DNA of 64,000 nucleotides from Chamaelirium japonicum (lineage: Eukaryota > Streptophyta > Magnoliopsida > Liliales > Melanthiaceae): positions 682,001 to 746,000 of the forward strand of contig CANTAL010000136.1 of NCBI GenBank assembly GCA_947650365.1. Direction: 5' to 3'. This document shows positions 54,071 through 64,000 of the stretch, piece after piece. Under the pieces are notes generated by a model. It saw only the letters and a list, made by a program, of their open reading frames with translations. It did no database searches and was not told the origin of the DNA. Position 1 is the first letter of the stretch. Each line of letters begins with the position of its first letter. The translations under genes were made by a program, and so were the position numbers.

Positions 54071-57000
54071 CAATCTATTCTAATTCATTCGTACGATCCA
54101 TTCTAATTCATTCGCACGATCCATTCTAATTAATTTGTACGATCCATTCTAATTCATTCATACAATTCATTCTAATTCTTTTGCACGAATGTATCCATTC
54201 TAATTCATTCATACGATCCATTTTAATTCCTTCGTACGATCCATTCTAATTCCTTCGTACGATCCATTCTAATTCATTCCCATGAATGTATCCATTCTAA
54301 TTCATACGTACGATCCATTCTAATTTATTCATACGATCCAATCTAATTCATTGATACGATCTATTCTTATTCATTTGCACGAATGTATCTATTCTAATTC
54401 ATTCGTACGATCCATTCTAATTCATTCGCACAATCTATTCTAATTCATTCGTACGATCCATTCTAATTCATTAACACGATCCATTCTAATTCATTCGTTC
54501 GACCCATTCTATTTCACTCGTACGATCCATTCTTACTCATTCGTACGATCCATTCTAATTCATTCGCACGAATGTATCCATTCTAATTCATTCGCACGAT
54601 CCATTCTAATTCATTCATACGATCCATTCTAATTCATTCGTATGATCCATTCTAATTCATTCGCACAATCTATTCTACTTCATTCGTACGATCGATTCTA
54701 ATTCGTTAGCACGATCTATTCTAATTCATTCATACGATCCATTCTATTTCATTCGTACGATCCATTCTTACTCATTCGTACGATCCATTCTAATTCATTC
54801 ACACGAATGTATCCATTCTAATTCATTCATATGATCCATTCTAATTCATTTGCACGATCTATTCTAATTCGTTCATACGATCCATTCTAATTCATTCGTA
54901 CGATCCATTCTAATTCATTTGTACAATCCATTCTAATTCATTCATATGATCCATTCTAATTCATTCGTACAATCCATTCTAATTCTTTCGCACGAATGTA
55001 TCCATTCTAATTCATTCGTACGATCCACCCTAATTCCTTCGTATGATCCATTCTAATTCATTCGAACGAATGTATCCATTCTAATTCATTCGTACGATCC
55101 ATTCTAATTCATTCATACGATCCATTCTAATTCATTCATATGATCCATTCTAATTCATTGGCACAAATGTATCCATTTAATTCATTCGTATGATCCATTC
55201 TAATTCATTCGCACAATCTATTCTAATTCATTCGTACAATCCATTCTAATTCATTCGCACGATCCATTCTAATTCATTTGCACAATCCATTCTAATTCAT
55301 TCATACAATCCATTCTAATTCTTTTGCACAAATGTATCGATTCTAATTCATTCGTTCGATCCATTCAAATTCTTTCGTATGACCCATTATATTTTCTTCG
55401 TACGATCCATTCTAATTCCTTCGTACGATCCTTTCTATTTCATTCGTATGATCCATTCTAATTCCTTCGTACGATCCATTCTAATTCATTCCCATGAATG
55501 TATCCAGTCTAATTCATACGTACGATCCATTCTAATTCATTCATACAATCCAATTTAGTTCATTCATAAGATCCATTCTAATTCATTCACACGAATGTAT
55601 CCATTCTAATTCATTCGTACGATCCATTCTAATTCATTCGCACAATCTATTCTAATTCATTCGTACAATCCATTCTAATTCATTAGCACGATCCATTCTA
55701 ATTCATTCGTACGATCCATTCTATTTCAATCGTACGATCGATTCTTACTCATTCGTACGATCCATTCTAATTCATTCGCACGAATGTATCCATTCTAATT
55801 CATTCGTACGATCCATTCTAATTCATTCACACGATCCATTCTAATTCATTCATACGATCCATTCTAATTCATTTGTATGATCCATTCTAATTCATTCGCA
55901 CGAACTATTGTAATTCATTCATACGATCTATTCTATCGATTCTAATTCATTCGTACGATCCATTCTAATTCATTCACGTGATCCATTCTAATTCATTCAT
56001 ACGATCCATTCTAATTCATTTGTAGGATCCATTCTAATTCATTCGCACGAATCTATCCATTCTAATTCATTCGCACAATCCATTCAATTTCTTTCATACG
56101 ATCCATTCTTACTCATTCGTACAATCCATTCTAATTCATTCGCACGAATGTATCCATTCTAATTCATTCGTACGATCCATTCTAATTCATTCGCACGATC
56201 CATTCTAATTCCTTCATACGATCCATTCTAATTCATTCGTACGATCTATTCTAATTCATTCGCACGATCCAATCTAATTCATTCATACGATCCATCCTAA
56301 TTCATTCATACAATCCATTCTAATTCTTTCGCACGAATGTATCCATTCTAATTCATTCGTACGTTCCATTCTAATTCTTTCGTACGATCCATTCTAATTC
56401 CTTCATACGATCCATTCTAATTCCTTCGTACGATCCATTCTATTTCATTCCCACGAATGTATCCATTCTAATTCATACGTACGATACATTCTAATTCATT
56501 CATACGATCCAATCTAATTCATTCATACGATCCATTCTAATTCATTTGCACGAATGTATCCATTCTAATTCATTCGTACGATCCATTCTAATTCATTCGC
56601 ACAATCTATTCTAATTCATTTGTACGATCCATTCTAATTCATTAGCACGATCCATTCTAATTTATTCGTACGATCCATTCTAATTCATTCGCACGATCCA
56701 TTCTAATTCATTCGTACGATCCATTCTAATTCATTCATACGATCCATCTAATTCCTTCGTAAGATCCATTCTAATTCATTCTAATTCCTTCGTATGATCC
56801 ATTCTTATTCCTTTGTACGATCCATTCTATTTCATTCGTATGATCCAATCTAATTTCTTCATACGATCCATTCTAATTCTTTCCCATGAATATACCCATT
56901 CTAATTCCTTCGTACGATTCATTCTAATTCATTCGTACGATCCATTCTTTCGTATGTATCCATTCTAATTCATTCGTACGATCCATTCTAATTCCTTCGC

Positions 57001-57765
57001 ACGATCCAATCTAATTCATTCGCATGATCCATTCTAATTTATTCGTACTATCCATTCTATTTCATTCGTACGGTCCATTCTTACTCATCCTTACGATTCA
57101 TTCAAATTCATTCATATGATCCATTCTAATTCATTCATGCAATCCATTCTAATTCTTTCGGACGAATGTTTCCATTCTAATTCGTTCATACGATCCTCCC
57201 TAATTCCTTCGTATGATCCATTCTAATTCATTCGTATGATCCATTCTAATTCCTTCGTACGATCCATTCTAATTCATTCGTATGATCTATTCTAATTCAT
57301 TCGGACGAATATATCCATTTTAATTCATTCGTACGATCCATTCAAATTCATTTGCCCGATCCATTCTAATTCATTCATACGATCCATTCTAATTCATTCG
57401 CAGTATCCATTCTAATTCATTCATACGATCCATTCTAATTCATTCATACAATCCATTCTAATTCTTTCGCACGAATGTATCCATTCTAATTCATTCGTAC
57501 GATCCACCCTAATTCCTTCGTATGATCCATTCTAATTCATTCGCACGAATGTATCCATTCTAATTCATTCGTACGATCCATTCTAATTCCTTCGTACGAT
57601 CCATTCTATTTCATTCGTATGATCCATTCTAATTCGTTCGTACGATCCATTCTAATTCTTTCCCATGAATTTATCCATTCTAATTCATTCGTACGATCCA
57701 TTCTAATTCATTCATTCGATCCAATCTAATTCATTCATACGATCCATTCTAATTCATTCGCACGA
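54070..57765 (+). repeat. About 3.7-kb tandem duplication, copy 1
   Basis: Rare markers recur at an offset of 3,697-3,698: TTAATTTGTACG (54,130), CTTATTCATTTGCACG (54,366), CCAGTCTAATTCATACG (55,504), CGAACTATTG (55,901) and CTTTCGTATGTATCC (56,948). The 1-bp step matches CCATTTAATTC near 55,173, which has lost a base. Confidence 0.92.
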
Positions 57766-60700
57766 ATGTATCCATTCTAATTCATTCGTACGATCCATTC
57801 TAATTCATTCGCACGATCCATTCTAATTAATTTGTACGATCCATTCTAATTCATTCATACAATTCATTCTAATTCTTTTGCACGAATGTATCCATTCTAA
57901 TTCATTCATACGATCCATTTTAATTCCTTCGTACGATCCATTCTAATTCCTTCGTACGATCCATTCTAATTCATTCCCATGAATGTATCCATTCTAATTC
58001 ATGCGTACGATCCATTCTAATTTATTCATACGATCCAATCTAATTCATTCATACGATCTATTCTTATTCATTTGCACGAATGTATCTATTCTAATTCATT
58101 CGTACGATCCATTCTAATTCATTCGCACAATCTATTCTAATTCATTCGTACGATCCATTCTAATTCATTAACACGATCCATTCTAATTCATTCATACGAC
58201 CCATTCTATTTCACTCGTACGATCCATTCTTACTCATTCGTACGATCCATTCTAATTCATTCGCACGAATATATCCATTCTAATTCATTCGCACGATCCA
58301 TTCTAATTCATTCATACGATCCATTCTAATTCATTCGTATGATCCATTCTAATTCATTCGCACAATCTATTCTACTTCATTCGTATGATCGATTCTAATT
58401 CGTTAGCACGATCTATTCTAATTCATTCATACGATCCATTCTATTTCATTCGTACGATCCATTCTTACTCATTCGTACGATCCATTCTAATTCATTCGCA
58501 CGAATGTATCCATTCTAATTCATTCGTATGATCCATTCTAATTCATTTGCACGATCTATTCTAATTCGTTCATACGATCCATTCTAATTCATTCGTACGA
58601 TCCATTCTAATTCATTTGCACAATCCATTCTAATTCATTCATATGATCCATTCTAATTCATTCGTACAATCCATTCTAATTCTTTCGCACGAATGTATCC
58701 ATTCTAATTCATTCGTACGATCCACCCGAATTCCTTCGTATGATCCATTCTAATTCATTCGAACGAATGTATCCATTCTAATTCATTCGTACGATCCATT
58801 CTAATTCATTCATACGATCCATTCTAATTCATTCATATGATCCATTCTAATTCATTCGCACGAATGTATCCATTCTAATTCATTCGTACGATCCATTCTA
58901 ATTCATTCGCACAATCTATTCTAATTCATTCGTACGATCCATTCTAATTCATTCGCACGATCCATTCTAATTCAATTGCACGATCCATTCTAATTCATTC
59001 ATACAATCCATTCTAATTCTTTTGCACAAATGTATCCATTCTAATTCATTCGTTCGATCCATTCAAATTCTTTCGTATGATCCATTATATTTTCTTCGTA
59101 CGATCCATTCTAATTCCTTCGTACGATCCTTTCTATTTCATTCGTATGATCCATTCTAATTCCTTCGTACGATCCATTCTAATTCATTCCCATGAATGTA
59201 TCCAGTCTAATTCATACGTACGATCCATTCTAATTCTTTCATACAATCCAATTTAATTCATTCATAAGATCCATTCTAATTCATTCACACGAATGTATCC
59301 ATTCTAATTCATTCGTACGATCCATTCTAATTCATTCGCACAATCTATTCTAATTCATTCGTACGATCCATTCTAATTCATTAGCACGATCCATTCTAAT
59401 TCATTCGTACGATCCATTCTATTTCAATCGTACGATCGATTCTTACTCATTCGTACGATCCATTCTAATTCATTCGCACGAATGTATCCATTCTAATTCA
59501 TTCGTACGATCCATTCTAATTCATTCGCACGATCCATTCTAATTCATTCATACGATGCATTCTAATTCATTTGTATGATCCATTCTAATTCATTCGCACG
59601 AACTATTGTAATTCATTCATACGATCCATTCTATCCATTCTAATTCATTCGTACGATCCATTCTAATTCATTCACGCGATCCATTCTAATTCATTCATAC
59701 GATCCATTCTAATTCATTTGTACGATCCATTCTAATTCATTCGCACGAATCTATCCTTTATAATTCATTCGCACAATCCATTCAATTTCTTTCATACGAT
59801 CCATTCTTACTCATTCGTACAATCCATTCTAATTCATTCGCACGAATGTATCCATTCTAATTCATTCGTACGATCCATTCTAATTCATTCGCACGATCCA
59901 TTCTAATTCCTTCATACGATCCATTCTAATTCATTCGTACGATCTATTCTAATTCATTCGCACGATCCAATCTAATTCATTCATACGATCCATTCTAATT
60001 CATTCATACAATCCATTCTAATTCTTTCGCACGAATGTATCCATTCTAATTCATTCGTACGTTCCATTCTAATTCTTTCGTATGATCCATTCTAATTCCT
60101 TCATACGATCCATTCTAATTCCTTCGTACGATCCATTCTATTTCATTCCCACTAATGTATCCATTCTAATTCATACGTACGATCCATTTTAATTCATTCA
60201 TACGATCCAATCTAATTCATTCATACGATCCATTCTAATTCATTTGCACGAATGTATCCATTCTAATTCATTCGTACGATCCATTCTAATTCATTCGCAC
60301 AATCTATTCTAATTCATTTGTACGATCCATTCTAATTCATTAGCACGATCTATTCTAATTAATTCGTACGATCCATTCTAATTCATTCGCACGATCCATT
60401 CTAATTCATTCGTACGATCCATTCTAATTCATTCATACGATCCATCTAATTCCTTCGTAAGATCCATTCTAATTCATTCTAATTCCTTCGTATGATCCAT
60501 TCTTATTCCTTTGTACGATCCATTCTATTTCATTCGTATGATCCAATCTAATTCCTTCGTACGATCCATTCTAATTCTTTCCCATGAATATACCCATTCT
60601 AATTCCTTCGTACGATTCATTCTAATTCATTCGTACGATCCATTCTTTCGTATGTATCCATTCTAATTCATTCGTACGATCCATTCTAATTCCTTCGCAC

Positions 60701-61495
60701 GATCCAATCTAATTCATTCGCATGATCCATTCTAATTTATTCGTACTATCCATTCTATTTCATTCGTACGGTCCATTCTTACTCATCCTTACGATTCATT
60801 CAAATTCATTCATATGATCCATTCTAATTCATTCATGCAATCCATTCTAATTCTTTCAGACGAATGTTTCCATTCTAATTCGTTCGTACGATCCTCCCTA
60901 ATTCCTTCGTATGATCCATTCTAATCCATTCTAATTCATTCGTATGATCCATTCTAATTCCTTCGTACGATCCATTCTAATTCATTCGTATGATCCATTC
61001 TAATTCATTCGCACGAATATATCCATTTTAATTCATTCGTACGATCCATTCAAATTCATTTGCCCGATCCATTCTAATTCATTCATACGATCCATTCTAA
61101 TTCATTCGTATGATCCGTTCTATTTCATTCGCAGTATCCATTCTAATTCATTCATACGATCCATTCTAATTCATTCATACAATCCATTCTAATTCTTTCG
61201 CACGAATGTATCCATTCTAATTCATTCGTACGATCCACCCTAATTCCTTCGTATGATCCATTCTAATTCATTCGCACGAATGTATCCATTCTAATTCATT
61301 CGTACGATCCATTCTAATTCCTTCGTACGATCCATTCTATTTCATTCGTATGATCCATTCTAATTCGTTCGTACGATCCATTCTAATTCTTTCCCATGAA
61401 TTTATCCATTCTAATTCATTCGTACGATCCATTCTAATTCATTCATTCGATCCAATCTAATTCATTCATACGATCCATTCTAATTCATTCGCACG
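57766..61495 (+). repeat. About 3.7-kb tandem duplication, copy 2
   Basis: Markers lie at 57,827, 58,063, 59,202, 59,599 and 60,646. A 10-bp short unit near 60,916 and one extra 23-bp unit near 61,110 raise the offset to 3,731 at CCACCC (57,504 and 61,235). Both copies end in the same stretch, CTTTCCCATGAATTTATCC, that heads the 46-kb block. Confidence 0.91.
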
Positions 61496-64000
61496 AATGT
61501 ATCCATTCTAATTCATTCGTACAATCCATTCTAATTCATTCGCACAATCTATTCTAATTCATTCGTACGATCTATTCTAATTCATTAACACGATCCATTC
61601 TAATTCATTCATACGATCTATTCTATTTCATTCGTACGATCCATTCTTACTCATTCGTACGATACATTCTAATTCATTCGCACGAATGTATCCATTTTAA
61701 TTCATTCTTACGATCCATTCTAATTCTTTCGCACGATCCATTCTAATTCATTCATACGATCCATTCTAATTCATTCATACGATCCATTCTAATTCATTCG
61801 TACAATCTATTATAATTCATTCGTACGATCCATTCTAATTCATTAGCACGATCCATTCTATTTCATTCATACGATCCATTCTTACTCATGCGTACGATCT
61901 ATTCTACTTCATTCGCACGAATGTATCCATTCTAATTCATTCGTACGATCCATTCTAATTCATTCGCAGGATCCATTCTAATTCATTCGTACGATACATT
62001 CTAATTAATTCGCACAATCCATTCTAATTCATTCATACGATCCATTCTAATTCATTCGTATGATCCATTCTAATTCATTCGCACGAATGTATCCATTCTA
62101 ACTCATTCGTACAATCTATTCTAATTCATTCGCAGAATCTATTCTAATTCATTCGTACGATTCATTCTAATTCATTAGCATGATCCATTCTAATTCATTC
62201 GTACGATTCATTCTATTTCATTGGTACGATTTATTCTAACTCATTCGTACGATCCATTCTAATTCATTCGCACGAATGTATCCATTCTAATTCATTCGTA
62301 CGATCCATTCTAATTCATTCGCACGATCCATTCTAATTCATTTATATGATCCATTCTAATTCATTCGTACGATCCATTCTAACTCATTCGCACAATCCAT
62401 TCTAATTCGTTCATACGATCCATTCTAATTCATTCATACAATCCATTCTAATTCTTTCGCATGAATGTATCCATTCTAATTCATTCGTACGATCCATTAT
62501 AATTTATTCATACGATCTATTCTAATTCATTCGCACGAATGTATGCATTCTAATTCATTCGTACGATTCATTCTAATTCATTCACACAATCTATTCTAAT
62601 TCATTCGTACGATGCATTCTAATTCATTAGCACAATCCATTATAATTCTTTCGTACGATCCATTCTATTTCATTCGTACGATCCATTCTTACTCATTCGT
62701 ACAATCCATTCTAATTCATTCGCACGAATGTATCCATTCTAATTCATTTGTACGTTCCATTCTAATTCATTCGCACGATCCATTCTAATTCATTCGTACG
62801 ATCCATTCTAATTCATTCGCACGATCCATTCTAATTCATTCATACGATCCAATCTAATTCATTCATATGATCCATTCTAATTCATTCGCATAAATGTATC
62901 CATTCTAATTCATTCGTATGATCCATTCTAATACATTCGCACAATCTATTCTAATTCATTCGTACGATCCATTCTAATTCATTAGCACGATCTATTCTAA
63001 TTCATTCGTACAATCCATTCTATTTCATTCGTACGATCCATTCTTACTCATTCTTAAGATCCATTCTAATTCATTCGCACGAATGTATCCATTCTAATTC
63101 ATTCGTACGATCCATTCTAATTAATTTGCACGATCCATTCTAATTCATTCATACGATCTATTTTAATTCATTCGTAAGATCCATTCTAATTCATTAGCAC
63201 AATCTATTCTAATTGATTCGTACGATCCATTCTAATCAATTAGCACGATCCATTCTAATTCAATCGTACGATTCATTCTATTTCATTCGTATGATCCATT
63301 CTTACTCATTCGTACGATCCATTCTAATTCATTCGCACGAATGTATCCATTCTAATTCATTCGTACGATCCATTCTAATTCATTCGCACGATCCATTCTA
63401 ATTCATTCGTATGATCCATTCTAATTCATTCGTATGATCCATTCTAATTCATTTGTACGATCTATTCTAATTCATTAATACAATCTATTTTAATTCATTT
63501 GTACAATCCATTCTAATTCATTCGCACGAATGTATCCATTCTAATTCATTCGTACTAACCACCCTAATTCCTTCGTATGATCCATTCTAATTCATTCACA
63601 CGAATGTATCCATTCTAATTCATTCATACGATCCATTCGAATTCATTCATACGATCTATTCTAATTCATTCATACGATCCATTCTAATTCATTCACACGA
63701 ATGTATCCATTCTAATTAATTCGTATGATCCGTTCTAATTCATTCGCATAATCTATTCTAATTCATTCGTACGATCCATTCTAATTCATTCGCACGATCC
63801 ATTCTAATTCATTTGCACGATCCATTCTTATTCATTCATACAATTCATTCTAATTCTTTTGCACGAATGTATCCATACTAATTCCTTCGTACGATCCATT
63901 CTAATTCCTTCGTACGATCCATTCTATTTCATTCGTATGATCTATTCTAATTCCTTCGTACGATCCATTCTAATTCATTCCCATGAATTTATCCATTCTA
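61318..64000 (+). repeat. 2.65-kb block, copy 2, running to the window edge
   Basis: The offset to copy 1 is 15,302 at CCCATGAATTT (61,393), 15,279 at GGTACGATTT (62,223) and AATGTATGCATTC, 15,353 at GTAAGATCC (63,174) and 15,331 at the end. The steps are explained by a lost 23-bp unit, a gained 74-bp piece (23+28+23) near 63,040, a 1-bp indel and another lost unit. A 62-codon frame from TTG at 63,213 is repeat read-through. Confidence 0.9.

Larger units (their letters stand above)
1..64000. repeat. 23-bp/28-bp tandem satellite array filling the window
   Basis: The sequence is an unbroken head-to-tail array of a 23-bp unit made of GATCCATTCTAATT followed directly by CATTCGTAC. A 28-bp form has AATGT inserted after the CGCACG or CGTACG core. 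Common variant sites are the core (CGTACG, CATACG, CGTATG, CGCACG, CGCACA), CCATTC against CTATTC, TTCATT against TTCCTT or TTTATT, and CATTCG against CATTAG. The unit is AT-rich with two CpGs per join. I found no stretch over about 50 bp that cannot be read as this unit or its reverse complement, so every gene-free interval in the window holds only satellite. The array runs off both ends. A eukaryotic heterochromatic location is inferred; the species and family name are unknown. Confidence 0.97.
17538..64000 (+). repeat. Uniform forward array with higher-order repeat
   Basis: About 46.5 kb with every unit in one orientation. Variant units recur in a consistent order: TTTTGCACGAATG; two or three TTCCTTCGTACG units; TCTATTTCATTCGTATG; CCCATGAATG with ATACGTACG; CCAATC; a 28-bp unit; CGCACAATCTATTC; CATTAGCACG; the TCTATTTC/TCTTACTC pair; CATACAATCC; CTTTCGCACGAATG; CCACCCTAATTCCTTCGTATG; CCATTCGAATTC. 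Intervals between CCCATGAAT marks run from about 0.8 to 2.6 kb, many between 1.0 and 1.6 kb. Length changes are mostly whole units. Confidence 0.88.

Noticed and set aside
63213-63401. 62-codon open frame
   Set aside because: TTG start in TTGATTCGTACG, made only of repeat units; the same phase effect as the others.
1-64000. CRISPR array
   Set aside because: The 23-28 bp repeats are contiguous, with no unique spacers, no leader and no cas genes, and the array is tens of kilobases long.
1-64000. Human-type satellite II/III, (ATTCC)n
   Set aside because: CCATTC and CATTCG motifs look alike, but the unit is a fixed 23-mer with TAATT and CGTACG and not a degenerate pentamer. I cannot assign it to that family.
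1-64000. Telomeric repeat or CENP-B box
   Set aside because: No short G-rich telomere repeat and no sequence close to the CENP-B box was seen in the unit or its common variants.

Overview
The whole 64 kb window is one tandem-repeat (satellite) array. I see no protein-coding gene, RNA gene, transposon, CRISPR array or unique sequence in it. The basic unit is 23 bp: GATCCATTCTAATT followed directly by CATTCGTAC, about 35% GC, with a CGTACG palindrome across each unit join. A second unit form is 28 bp, because AATGT is inserted after the CGCACG or CGTACG core. Dividing window length by unit length gives roughly 2,700 units. Long homogeneous arrays like this are typical of eukaryotic centromeric, pericentromeric or other heterochromatic DNA. 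I cannot name the organism or the satellite family from the sequence.

Layout. Positions 1-17,537 are a scrambled zone where the repeat changes strand many times. About nine sizeable inverted blocks, reading GAATGAATTAGAATGG on the plus strand, alternate with forward blocks. Several turn-round points are perfect palindromes. From 17,538 to 64,000 every unit I read is in the forward orientation, and variant units recur in a fixed order, giving a higher-order repeat of roughly 1.0-1.6 kb.

On top of this lie larger duplications whose offsets are mostly exact or change by whole units: 578 bp (about 210-1,366), 5,039 bp (1-181 against 5,040-5,220), about 531 bp inside an inverted block (9.5-10.2 kb), about 3.3 kb (8.0-9.3 against 11.3-12.6 kb, carrying its inversion junctions), 2,546 bp (20.4-25.5 kb), about 4.8-4.9 kb (28.8-38.6 kb), 273 bp (38.57-39.13 kb), about 3.7 kb (54.07-61.5 kb), and a 2.65 kb block shared by 46.0-48.7 and 61.3-64.0 kb.

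The picture is of a satellite evolving by unequal exchange or replication slippage, with one flank also subject to repeated inversion. Nothing suggests a coding or enzymatic system. The points of interest are structural: the strand-switch zone, the palindromic junctions, the two-length unit, the nested duplication history and CpG-centred variation. The few open frames of 62-85 codons all start at TTG and read straight through the repeat, so I treat them as by-products.
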